From positions 1,337,001-1,401,000 of the forward strand of contig NZ_JAUOEO010000001.1 in assembly GCF_030540825.1 (NCBI RefSeq): 64,000 nt of DNA, given 5' to 3'. Origin of the DNA: Flavivirga spongiicola. Its GTDB lineage: Bacteria > Bacteroidota > Bacteroidia > Flavobacteriales > Flavobacteriaceae. Positions within the stretch are counted from its first letter, which is position 1, and every line of letters starts with the position of its first letter. The notes below the pieces were generated by a model. The model saw only the letters and a list, made by a program, of their open reading frames with translations, searched no databases and was not told the DNA's origin. The translations under genes were made by a program, and so were the position numbers. Positions 35,958-44,421 of the stretch are shown one piece after another.

Positions 35958-36764
35958 ATGCAACAGATTATTAATTTTATAATAAGGAACAAAAACTTTT
36001 TGTTGTTCTTGTTGCTGTTTTCTATTTCAATTTTATTTACGATTCAATCGCATTCTTACCATAAGAGTAAGTTTATTAATTCAGCTAATTTTTTAACAGG
36101 AAGTATCTACAATTCTGCAAATAATATTAGTGAGTATTTTAGTTTAAAATCTCAAAACAAACTTTTATCTGAAGAAAACAAGCACTTAAAATCTCTTCTG
36201 TATAATTCGAAAAGTATTATGGAAAAAGAGCATTTAGATAGCCTTAATACACCTTACTATTTTTCCAATGCTCAGGTTATTAAAAACAATTATTCTGCAA
36301 CAGATAATATAATCCTAATTAATAAAGGGGAAAACGACAGTATAAAACAAGATTTTGGTGTGGTAACAACTCAAGGTATTATAGGCATTGTTGACGAAAC
36401 AAGCGGCAATTTTGCAACCGTGATATCTATTTTAAATACGACAAGTTCTATAAGTGCTCAACTAAAAAAAACAAATCACTTCGGCACCTTAGAATGGGAT
36501 GCTAAAAATCCTGCTATCGTTCAACTTACAGACATCCCTAAAATAGCTAATGTTTTAGTTGGAGATACCATCGTTACTTCCGGACGTTCTTCTATATTCC
36601 CTAAAGACATAAATATAGGTCTCATCGAAAATTACAAACTTGATGCTGCCGAAAATTATTATGAGATTAATGTGAGACTTTTTAACGATATGACCGATCT
36701 GGAGCATGTTTATATCATAGAAAACACTAATAAACCTGAGATTACTAATTTACTAAATGAATAA
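35958..36764 (+). CDS. mreC: Rod-shape-determining protein MreC
   Basis: The 268-residue protein has one N-terminal TM helix (NFLLFLLLFSISILFTIQSHS), a coiled coil (~60-88: SLKSQNKLLSEENKHLKSLL) and the periplasmic beta-barrel domain (GVVTTQGIIGIVDETSGNFATVISILN; VGDTIVTSGRSSIFPKDINIG). It links MreB to the PBP2/RodA synthase. The 3' end overlaps mreD by 8 bp. Confidence 0.95.
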   Translation: MQQIINFIIRNKNFLLFLLLFSISILFTIQSHSYHKSKFINSANFLTGSIYNSANNISEYFSLKSQNKLLSEENKHLKSLLYNSKSIMEKEHLDSLNTPYYFSNAQVIKNNYSATDNIILINKGENDSIKQDFGVVTTQGIIGIVDETSGNFATVISILNTTSSISAQLKKTNHFGTLEWDAKNPAIVQLTDIPKIANVLVGDTIVTSGRSSIFPKDINIGLIENYKLDAAENYYEINVRLFNDMTDLEHVYIIENTNKPEITNLLNE

Positions 36765-37263
36765 TTTACTTTCTGTAAATAGCGTCCGTTTTGTTGTATT
36801 AATATTAATACAGGCTTTATTATTTAATAACATTAACTTTTTGGGTTATATAAACCCTTATCCATACATTTTATTTATTGCTTTTTTTCCAGTAAAAAGT
36901 AACCGTGTTATGATCATTTTATCAGGCTTCCTGTTAGGGTTAATTACTGATATGTTTTTAGATTCTGGAGGCATTCATGCAGCAGCTTGTGTATTTATTG
37001 CCTATGTAAGACCTGTTATATTGAAATTTTCTTTTGGAACGATGTACGAACACCATCATATAAGATTCGGTGCTGTAGACTTTGGTTCTAAACTTACTTA
37101 TATTATAGTACTTGTTATATTACACCATAGTATTTTGTTTTCATTAGAAATATTTAACTTATCGAAAATAATTTTAATACTTAAAAAAACGTTATTCTCA
37201 AGTATATTTACTATTTTATTAAGTACTATAATAACTATTATTTTTAGTCGAAATCCCAAATGA
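36757..37263 (+). CDS. mreD: Rod-shape-determining protein MreD
   Basis: The 168-residue integral membrane protein has five or six helices and the conserved early segment YINPYPYILFIAFFPVKSNR. It belongs to the MreD family by size, hydrophobic pattern and position between mreC and mrdA. It overlaps the next gene by ATGA. Confidence 0.92.
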   Translation: MNNLLSVNSVRFVVLILIQALLFNNINFLGYINPYPYILFIAFFPVKSNRVMIILSGFLLGLITDMFLDSGGIHAAACVFIAYVRPVILKFSFGTMYEHHHIRFGAVDFGSKLTYIIVLVILHHSILFSLEIFNLSKIILILKKTLFSSIFTILLSTIITIIFSRNPK

Positions 37264-39191
37264 GACAACTCTTACTTTTCGTTTCTATAATACTTGTAGG
37301 TCTTTTATTTATATTCAGACTCTTTTACCTTCAGGTATATACTTCAAATGAGCATAATTTATTTGATGATAATGCTATTAGAAAAGTATATGATTATCCC
37401 AAGCGAGGGTTTATTTACGATAGAAATAACCAACTTTTAGTAGCCAATCAACCATCGTATGATGTTATGGTTATTCCACGTGAAGTAGAACCATTGGATA
37501 CTCTTGAGTTTTGTTCATTATTAAAAATTGATAAAGAACAGTTTATAAAAACTTATAATAGAGCAAGACGCTACTCTCCCAGATTACCTTCCGTTTTTGT
37601 ATCTCATTTATCAAAAGAAGATTATGCCGCTTTGCAGGAAAAAATGCGAAAGTTTGAAGGATTTTATATTCAAAAAAGATCACTCAGACATTACCAAACT
37701 ACTATTGGTGCTAATGTTTTAGGGGATATAGGAGAGGTAAACACCAGCGATTTAAAAAAAGATTCCTATTACAGAATGGGAGATTTAAAGGGAAAACAAG
37801 GGGTTGAAGCATCTTACGAAGACATACTTCGGGGTGTAAAAGGCATTAAGTTTATCCAAAAAGATAGATTTAATAGAAATATTGGTCCCTATAAAGAAGG
37901 TACGTTTGATACCATCCCAGAACAAGGAAAAGATATTACGATTACTATTGATGCAAAACTGCAAGAATACGGCGAACTACTCATGCAAAATAAACGTGGT
38001 GGCGTTATTGCTATTGAACCAGCTTCGGGAGAAATATTAGCTATGATAGCAGCTCCGACCTACGACCCTAATCTTTTAGTAGGAAGAGAACGCTCTAAAA
38101 ATTTCACTACACTTTTCAATGATTCTATAGCAAAACCTTTATTTAATAGAAGTTTACAAGGTGTTTACGAACCCGGTTCACCTTTTAAATTAATGAATGC
38201 CTTAATTGGTTTACAGGAAGGCGTTATAACGCCTCATGAAACTGTTACCTGTTATGCCGGATATAAATATGGTAATCGTTTTATGAAATGCCACTGCTAT
38301 ATTGGTAAGCGTAATAATTTGATTTCAGGAATACAAGAATCTTGCAATGCTTATTTTGCAACTACTTATAGAAAAATTTTAGATAAAAGCGGTAATTCTT
38401 CAACAGGCATTGACATCTGGAGCAAGCATGCTAAAAGTTTTGGTTTAGGTAATTTTTTAAACAATGATCTATATGTTGGACAAAAAGGTAGAATTCCAGA
38501 CAGAAACTACTACAAACATATATATCCTAAAACTTTTTATTCAACTTACACCATATCCAATGCTATCGGACAAGGTGAAGTAGCCACCACCCCCATTCAG
38601 TTGGCCAATATGATTGCTGCCATAGCGAATAGAGGCTATTACTACACGCCACATATTATTAAATCTATTGAAGGCAAAACACTACCCGAACAGTTTACAA
38701 AAACTAGGTATACAACCATTGATAAAACCCATTTTGAACCAGTAATAGAAGGCATGCTACAAGTTTATAAAAAAGGGACTGCCGCATTTTTACAAGTAAA
38801 AGATATAGACATCTGTGGCAAAACTGGAACTGTAGAGAATTTTGCTATTATAGATAGTTTAAAAACACAACTTACAGATCATTCTATTTTCGTTGCTTTT
38901 GCGCCTAAAAATGATCCTAAAATAGCTATTGCTGTTTTTGTTGAAAATGGTTATTGGGGAAGCCGGTTCGCAGGTAAAATAGCTAGCTTAATGATTGAAA
39001 AACATATTAAAGGCGCCATTACCAGAAAAGATCTTGAAGAGTGGATTTTAAGACATAGTTTAGAAAACGAATACGCTAAACCATATTCTGGAGAACCTTT
39101 TAGAATAAATGAATATACTAAGTTACAGCTTGTTGACGACTCTGAATATAAACGACTTAAGCGGCGATTAAAAACTTCACAAAACCTATAA
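37260..39191 (+). CDS. mrdA: Penicillin-binding protein 2 (elongation transpeptidase)
   Basis: The 643-residue class B PBP has an N-terminal TM anchor (LLLFVSIILVGLLFIFRLFYL), a pedestal domain (YDYPKRGFIYDRNNQLLVANQPSYDV) and the transpeptidase domain with SxxK in EPGSPFKLMN (near 308), SxN in QESCNAYF and KTG in DICGKTGTVEN. It cross-links lateral peptidoglycan with RodA. Start overlaps mreD stop; rodA follows after 4 bp. Confidence 0.97.
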   Translation: MRQLLLFVSIILVGLLFIFRLFYLQVYTSNEHNLFDDNAIRKVYDYPKRGFIYDRNNQLLVANQPSYDVMVIPREVEPLDTLEFCSLLKIDKEQFIKTYNRARRYSPRLPSVFVSHLSKEDYAALQEKMRKFEGFYIQKRSLRHYQTTIGANVLGDIGEVNTSDLKKDSYYRMGDLKGKQGVEASYEDILRGVKGIKFIQKDRFNRNIGPYKEGTFDTIPEQGKDITITIDAKLQEYGELLMQNKRGGVIAIEPASGEILAMIAAPTYDPNLLVGRERSKNFTTLFNDSIAKPLFNRSLQGVYEPGSPFKLMNALIGLQEGVITPHETVTCYAGYKYGNRFMKCHCYIGKRNNLISGIQESCNAYFATTYRKILDKSGNSSTGIDIWSKHAKSFGLGNFLNNDLYVGQKGRIPDRNYYKHIYPKTFYSTYTISNAIGQGEVATTPIQLANMIAAIANRGYYYTPHIIKSIEGKTLPEQFTKTRYTTIDKTHFEPVIEGMLQVYKKGTAAFLQVKDIDICGKTGTVENFAIIDSLKTQLTDHSIFVAFAPKNDPKIAIAVFVENGYWGSRFAGKIASLMIEKHIKGAITRKDLEEWILRHSLENEYAKPYSGEPFRINEYTKLQLVDDSEYKRLKRRLKTSQNL

Positions 39192-39195
39192 ATGA

Positions 39196-40473
39196 ATGGT
39201 TAGGGAAACTAACAAACATTATAAATTTGATTGGATTACCATTATCCTCTTTTTGTTACTGGTCGGATTTGGTTGGTTAAATATACTATCGGCTTCTCAT
39301 ACAGGAGGTGATATAGACTATTTTACTTTCTCACAACCTTATGGCAAGCAATCCATATTTATACTACTCACTTTTTGTATCATTATAGTTATTTTAGGTA
39401 TTGAAGCCAAATTTTATGAGCGCTTTTCAAGTATTATATATATAGTATCTATGCTATCCCTTATTGGGCTTTTTATCTTCGGAAAAAATGTAAACGGTGC
39501 TACATCATGGTATGCCATTGGCTCTATGACACTTCAACCTAGCGAATTTGCGAAAACAGCCACTGCACTCGCTGTAGCAAAACAGATCAGTGATTTAAAT
39601 ACGAACATTAACAGTTTTAAAGATCAAATTCAAACCTTTATAATTATTATTATTCCGGCTCTTTTGGTTTTATTACAAAATGACACTGGCAGTACCATTG
39701 TTTATGGTGCTTTCTTTTTTGTTTTGTATAGAGAAGGATTACCAAAGTATTACCTCTCTATAGGCGTGTCCGTTATCATACTATCCGTTTTGGCTTTAAA
39801 ATTTGGCCCTTTAACAACCTCAGTAATTGCTTCTATTTTTATTTTAGGTTATTATTTTTTAAACAGAAAAAAGTTTACATTATTTCAATCTTTATTTATG
39901 TTATTACTTTCCATAGGACTGTCTTATGGAATAAAATTGTTTTATGACAGCATTTTAAAACCTCACCAACAAGACAGAATAAGTTTATGGTTGCGGTTAG
40001 AAAAAGACCCTGTTAAGCTAGAAGCAATGAAAAAAACTTTTGCCTATAACTTAAACGAATCTGAAAAAGCAATTAGTTCAGGTGGTTTTAACGGCAGAGG
40101 TTTTATGGAAGGTACCAGAACGACTGGGAAGTTTGTGCCTGAACAACATACCGATTATATTTTTAGCACTGTTGGGGAAGAATGGGGATTCTTAGGCAGT
40201 TCCTTTGTGGTTATCGTGTTTATTTTACTCTTATTGCGTATTCTCCACTTAGCAGAATTACAAAAATCGCAATTTAGTAGGGTGTATGGTTATGGTGTAG
40301 CTTCTATTATATTTATTCATTTTTTAATCAATATTGGCATGGTCATGGGGTTAATTCCAACTATAGGGATTCCGCTACCTCTATTCAGTTATGGTGGATC
40401 TGGTCTTTGGGCGTTTACCATTCTAATTTTTATCTTTATTAAATTAGATTCTAACAAAATTAATGAATGGTAG
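39196..40473 (+). CDS. rodA: Peptidoglycan glycosyltransferase RodA (SEDS)
   Basis: The 425-residue polytopic SEDS protein shows the family motifs NGATSWYAIGSMTLQPSEFAK (near 100), LLVLLQNDTGSTIVYGAFF with the catalytic Asp region, and GLIPTIGIPLPLFSYGGSG near the C-terminus. It polymerises glycan strands with PBP2. The start is the ATG at 39196; an ATG 4 bp earlier reads straight into a stop. Last gene of the operon. Confidence 0.97.
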   Translation: MVRETNKHYKFDWITIILFLLLVGFGWLNILSASHTGGDIDYFTFSQPYGKQSIFILLTFCIIIVILGIEAKFYERFSSIIYIVSMLSLIGLFIFGKNVNGATSWYAIGSMTLQPSEFAKTATALAVAKQISDLNTNINSFKDQIQTFIIIIIPALLVLLQNDTGSTIVYGAFFFVLYREGLPKYYLSIGVSVIILSVLALKFGPLTTSVIASIFILGYYFLNRKKFTLFQSLFMLLLSIGLSYGIKLFYDSILKPHQQDRISLWLRLEKDPVKLEAMKKTFAYNLNESEKAISSGGFNGRGFMEGTRTTGKFVPEQHTDYIFSTVGEEWGFLGSSFVVIVFILLLLRILHLAELQKSQFSRVYGYGVASIIFIHFLINIGMVMGLIPTIGIPLPLFSYGGSGLWAFTILIFIFIKLDSNKINEW

Positions 40474-40573
40474 TCGGTAATAGCCATTTAATACCATTAC
40501 TATCATAAAATGTAGAACTCATCTTGGCTTTTTGTGTTTAACCGAAAATGAGATAAAATATGTCCAGATAAGG

Positions 40574-40640
40574 CGCTTTTTGAAAGGCATAGCATCGCTA
40601 CAGATAATAAAAGTGACGAAATATGGTCGAATTTTAGCCA
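40574..40640 (+). repeat. Dispersed repeat containing CATAGCATCGCTAC, copy 2
   Basis: GCGCTTTTTGAAAGGCATAGCATCGCTACAGATAATAAAAGTGACGAAATATGG parallels the minus strand at 13235-13292 (shared CATAGCATCGCTAC, then AATAAAA, then GACrAAATrTGG). It occupies the gap between rodA and the deformylase lipoprotein gene. Confidence 0.55.
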
Positions 40641-40695
40641 TTTTTAGGAAATAGAAAAAGTCAAGACGAGTTCTTAGTATAATTATTTCGCTCTT

Positions 40696-41331
40696 ATGAA
40701 AAACCTAATCTTTTTAGCTTTCGGACTTTTTTTAATTATAGGATGTTCTAGCACAAAAAGTGCTCTAAAAAATGATTTTTCCAAAAAAGAATCTCGTTTA
40801 ATTATGAATGCAGATAGTTTATCACCTATGCGCATTTATAAAATAACTAACACAAAAGATTCCCTTTTATTAAGAACTAAAAGCGGCTATATGAAGCCCG
40901 ATCCAAAAAATAAAACACTACACCTTTTTATAAAAAGACTTTATGCCACCGTGAGAGATAGTATATCTATGGGAGTTGGTATAGCAGCACCCCAAGTAGG
41001 TGTTTTAAAAAACATTATTTGGGTACAACGTTTTGATAAGGAACATTTTCCTTTTGAAGTATATCTAAATCCAAAAATTATCAAATACTCGGAAGACAAA
41101 CAAACAGTTAAAGAAGGTTGTTTATCTATTCCTAACCGAACAGAAATATTAAATAGTAGAGCACAATCTATAACTATTGAATATGATACTATAAAAGGAG
41201 AACATAAAACTGAAACAGTTACAAGTTTTACATCGGTCATTTTTCAACATGAAATCGATCATTTAAATGGCATCCTATATTTAGACCATTTACAGAAAGA
41301 ACTTGATAATACTAAAAAGACTAATTACTAA
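40696..41331 (+). CDS. Lipoprotein peptide deformylase homologue
   Basis: The 211-residue product combines a lipoprotein signal (MKNLIFLAFGLFLIIGC, Cys17) with a complete peptide deformylase core: GVGIAAPQVG (motif 1), EGCLSIP (motif 2, metal Cys) and HEIDHLNG (motif 3, HExxH-type His pair and Glu). Ordinary deformylases are cytoplasmic and remove formyl groups from nascent chains. A lipid-anchored, exported copy with all metal ligands retained would act on the periplasmic side, perhaps on N-formylated peptides or as an amide hydrolase (inference). Stands alone between rodA and gldC (convergent). Confidence 0.88.
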   Translation: MKNLIFLAFGLFLIIGCSSTKSALKNDFSKKESRLIMNADSLSPMRIYKITNTKDSLLLRTKSGYMKPDPKNKTLHLFIKRLYATVRDSISMGVGIAAPQVGVLKNIIWVQRFDKEHFPFEVYLNPKIIKYSEDKQTVKEGCLSIPNRTEILNSRAQSITIEYDTIKGEHKTETVTSFTSVIFQHEIDHLNGILYLDHLQKELDNTKKTNY

Positions 41332-41356
41332 TTACTGGTTACTGGTTACTGGTTAC
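41331..41356. repeat. Heptanucleotide tandem repeat (TTACTGG)n
   Basis: Three perfect TTACTGG units with flanking partial units (ATTACTAATTACTGG...) fill the gap between the convergent deformylase and gldC genes. Confidence 0.75.
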
Positions 41357-41692
41357 TTATTTCTTAATTTCCAGTTTTTCAGCAAAATAATCGCAAAAAT
41401 CTTTCATGGTAGCTGTCATTTTTTCATCTTGAGTTGCTCTATTAAAAGTATCACTCATAGCGACTAATGTTTGATAAAAAAACACTTTCATTTCATCAAC
41501 TGGCATATCTTTCGTCCATAAATCAATACGGAGTGTTTCTTGTGCTTTAGAATCCCAAACAGCAAGCATCATAGCTTTTGCTTCTTCATTTGTTATACCT
41601 CCATCTAACGCGGTCCAATGTAATTTCTCAGGGACTCTATTCGCATCAAGCTCAACATTCAATTCTATTTTAGAAGTTATTTTGTCTGACAT
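41357..41692 (-). CDS. gldC: Gliding motility protein GldC
   Basis: The 111-residue cytoplasmic protein reads KIELNVELDANRVPEKLHWTALDGG near the start and FNRATQDEKMTATMKDFCDYFAEKL at the end, the GldC family. GldC is a small accessory to the gliding machinery. Its start overlaps the gldB stop by one base (TAATG), so gldB and gldC are co-translated. Confidence 0.93.
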   Translation of the reverse strand: MSDKITSKIELNVELDANRVPEKLHWTALDGGITNEEAKAMMLAVWDSKAQETLRIDLWTKDMPVDEMKVFFYQTLVAMSDTFNRATQDEKMTATMKDFCDYFAEKLEIKK

Positions 41693-42654
41693 TATTTACG
41701 TGGTTTAAACTTTGAATTATTAAAAATATCTTCGGTGCTTGTTATTAGCATATCTTTTAAAGTCACATCGTTTTGTTCCATATAGGCTCTTACAATTTGC
41801 CAACCTATATATTGACCTAAACGACCTGGAGAATCGGCATCAATATCTTCCAAATAAAACTTAGAAAACGGCGCAGGGTTTATAAACCTACCTAGTAATT
41901 TAGAATCTGTACTAAATAACAACTCTCTTTCTACAAGATAGCGCCAAATATAACTTTCGTTAACAACAGCCCAATCCAATTGTTCTTTTGAATACCCAAT
42001 ACGCGCTGCTTCATTTTTAAAAGGAACAACAGCGTCTTTAAAATAGAGCTGTTTTCCAAAATATATCATTTCGTCTAACAAAGTTTTATTTTGACCTTGA
42101 TATATATATTTCTTAGCATATTCCTCGGCCAAATCAACCGTAATTTGTTCTTTCTTTAAATTTTCGCTTATATACTTTGGAATACTTCCATAAAACTCAT
42201 GCCCACTTCCCAAATACGTATCTAAAGCTAATATCGCAATGGTATCTGTAATTATGACTCTATTTCTGTAATCTACATTACTTGTTGTCGTTATAACTCT
42301 TGGTGGGTAAAATTCAGGAAAATAATATTTTAAATGATTAAATAAAGATTCTATCTCCAGCTCCGTTTCATTAAAATTTTGAAATTCACTTTTAACAGCA
42401 TCAAATAATTGCACCTGTAATGTATCTGTAATTTTAGCAATCCAAAACGAGTCTTTGTATTTTTCAGAAAACATAAAAGGATATGCTTTCTTTAATTTTG
42501 ACAAGTTTTCTGAAGTGATATTGGCAAATAACAAATCAAAACGCTCTACCTTGATATCTATATTTAGATTAGCGATTTCATTTTCTAACGTATTCTCATT
42601 TTTACAAGAAATAGCAACCACTAAAATTATTAAACACAATAATAAATTCTTCAT
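41692..42654 (-). CDS. gldB: Gliding motility lipoprotein GldB
   Basis: The 320-residue lipoprotein has the signal MKNLLLCLIILVVAISC and mature start CKNENTLEN. Family stretches include KVERFDLLFANI, AYPFMFS, LALDTYLGSGHEFYGSIPKYI, MIYFGKQLYFKDAVVP and GRLGQYIGWQIVRAYM. GldB is essential for gliding in Flavobacterium. First gene of gldBC; a TACCTTTG element is 57 bp upstream; divergent from nadE, an arrangement known in gliding flavobacteria. Confidence 0.95.
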   Translation of the reverse strand: MKNLLLCLIILVVAISCKNENTLENEIANLNIDIKVERFDLLFANITSENLSKLKKAYPFMFSEKYKDSFWIAKITDTLQVQLFDAVKSEFQNFNETELEIESLFNHLKYYFPEFYPPRVITTTSNVDYRNRVIITDTIAILALDTYLGSGHEFYGSIPKYISENLKKEQITVDLAEEYAKKYIYQGQNKTLLDEMIYFGKQLYFKDAVVPFKNEAARIGYSKEQLDWAVVNESYIWRYLVERELLFSTDSKLLGRFINPAPFSKFYLEDIDADSPGRLGQYIGWQIVRAYMEQNDVTLKDMLITSTEDIFNNSKFKPRK

Positions 42655-42711
42655 ATAAAACTTAAAGGGTATAAACTTTTATTAATTGGGTGATTCGTTT
42701 ATTTTTGTCTG

Positions 42712-42719
42712 CAAAGGTA
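42712..42719 (-). promoter_or_regulatory. Candidate -7 element (TACCTTTG) for gldBC
   Basis: The minus strand reads GTACCTTTGCAG, a close match to TAnnTTTGC, 58 bp upstream of the gldB start. The -33 TTG is not evident. Confidence 0.45.
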
Positions 42720-42906
42720 CTATTCTTATATCAATTTGGTTATGAAATAACACATAAGAAACGACGTTGCTTTTTTATTTTATGATGCTTCGATTGATTT
42801 TTATAGCATTATTTATACAAATCTAATAAGTAAAGAAATAAAAAATGAACAAGTTTGTTTAAGCTATTTTATAATTTAATTGATATTAAATTTAAATTCA
42901 TTTAAA

Positions 42907-43695
42907 ATGCAAACAGAAAAAGTTGTAGATCATATAGTTAATTGGTTAAAAGATTACGCAACGAATGCCGGCGTTAATGGTTTTGTCATTGGTATTTCAG
43001 GGGGTATAGATTCTGCCGTAACTTCTACTTTATGTGCTAAAACGGGTTTAAATGTACTATGTATAGAAATGCCTATTCACCAAGCTGAGAGTCATGTAAC
43101 CAGAGCACAAGAACATATCACTCTTTTAAAAAACAGATTTGACAATGTAAGCGATACACGCACCGATTTAACACCTGTTTTTGAAGAATTTAAAACCGAA
43201 GTATTCTCTGATGGCGACCAAGCCACGATAGATATGGCTTTGGCAAATACGCGAGCGCGATTGCGTATGACAACACTTTACTATTATGCTGGGCTTTACA
43301 AATTATTGGTAGCCGGAACAGGTAATAAAGTGGAAGATTTTGGTGTTGGTTTTTACACAAAATATGGTGATGGTGGCGTCGATTTGAGTCCAATTGCCGA
43401 TTTGCTAAAATCTGAAGTCTACAAATTAGGGGCTTATTTACAAGTACCTGAATCTATCATGCAAGCCGCTCCTAGTGATGGTTTATTTGGAGATACCAGA
43501 AGTGATGAAGACCAAATAGGAGCCTCGTACCCGGAACTCGAATGGGCAATGAAAATGGACGATGCCGGTAAAAATGCAAACGATTTTTCTGATAGAGAAT
43601 TAGAAGTTTTTAAAATTTATAAACGCTTTAATAGTGCCAATAAACATAAGATGATTCCCATACCAATTTGTGATATTCCCAACATTTTGTTGTAG
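42907..43695 (+). CDS. nadE: NH3-dependent NAD+ synthetase NadE
   Basis: From the ATG at 42907 the product is 262 residues. It has the ATP-pyrophosphatase P-loop GISGGIDSAVTS near residue 30, GTGNKVEDFGVGFYTKYGDGGVDLSPI near 140-165, and SDGLFGDTRSDEDQIG near 195. It amidates deamido-NAD+ with ammonia. There is no glutaminase (nitrilase) domain, so it depends on free NH3. The longer frame (42880) adds MILNLNSFK, not conserved in the family. Confidence 0.96.
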   Translation: MQTEKVVDHIVNWLKDYATNAGVNGFVIGISGGIDSAVTSTLCAKTGLNVLCIEMPIHQAESHVTRAQEHITLLKNRFDNVSDTRTDLTPVFEEFKTEVFSDGDQATIDMALANTRARLRMTTLYYYAGLYKLLVAGTGNKVEDFGVGFYTKYGDGGVDLSPIADLLKSEVYKLGAYLQVPESIMQAAPSDGLFGDTRSDEDQIGASYPELEWAMKMDDAGKNANDFSDRELEVFKIYKRFNSANKHKMIPIPICDIPNILL

Positions 43696-43791
43696 GAATT
43701 GTAAATTACTCAAAAATTCACTACATTTGCTGCAAGCTTACTCTCTCAATTATAATACCATTCTAACTAAATATTATAAAAGCTTTACATT

Positions 43792-44421
43792 ATGATTAAA
43801 CTATTAATAGCGGACAACCACCCAATCACAAGAAAAGGGTTAGAAGTCCTTTTTTCTGCCTCTCCAAACATTAAAATTGTAGGAAGCGTAAATGATGGCG
43901 AAGCCATCTTAGAATTCATTAAAAAGAATCCTGTAGACATTATTTTAACCGAAGCCGATTTCCCTAAATTAAATGGGTTAACAGTGTTACGTTATTTAAA
44001 AAATGACTATCCGGATATAAAAACCATTATCTTTAGTGGCCAACCAGAAGAAGTTTATGCCATAAACGCCATCAAAGCTGGCGCATCTGGGTATTTAAAC
44101 AAATCTGTTAATGTTATAAGCATTAATGAGGCTATATTAAAAGTGCATGACGGAGGTATTCATTTAAGCAATGAATTAACTCAGCAACTTGCATTTGGCA
44201 ATAGAGTTAATAAAAGTGGTACTTTTTATAAAAAACTATCAACTAGAGAAGCAGAAGTTTTAAAGCTGTTAACGGTTGGTAGAAAAAACAAAGAGATTTC
44301 TAAGGAACTTGATATTAACGAGAAAACGGTTAGTACTTACAAAGCAAGATTAATGCGAAAGTTAAAAGTTACTAATTTAGTTGATTTAGTTAATCAAGCT
44401 AAGCTAAGCGAGCAACTATAA
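43792..44421 (+). CDS. Response regulator, NarL/LuxR type, with Glu at the phosphoacceptor site
   Basis: The product is 209 residues: a receiver domain (1-120) and a LuxR helix-turn-helix (STREAEVLKLLTVGRKNKEISKELDINEKTVSTYKARLMRKL, about 150-192). In the receiver the acid pocket reads LLIADNHP (Asp8, Asn9), and the position normally held by the phosphoaccepting Asp is Glu54 (DIILTEADFPKLNG). Ser82 and Lys104 are present. Glu at this site commonly mimics phosphorylation, so the protein is likely active without a kinase (inference). No histidine kinase lies beside it. It converges with dnaG, overlapping it by 6 bp at the 3' ends. Confidence 0.92.
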   Translation: MIKLLIADNHPITRKGLEVLFSASPNIKIVGSVNDGEAILEFIKKNPVDIILTEADFPKLNGLTVLRYLKNDYPDIKTIIFSGQPEEVYAINAIKAGASGYLNKSVNVISINEAILKVHDGGIHLSNELTQQLAFGNRVNKSGTFYKKLSTREAEVLKLLTVGRKNKEISKELDINEKTVSTYKARLMRKLKVTNLVDLVNQAKLSEQL

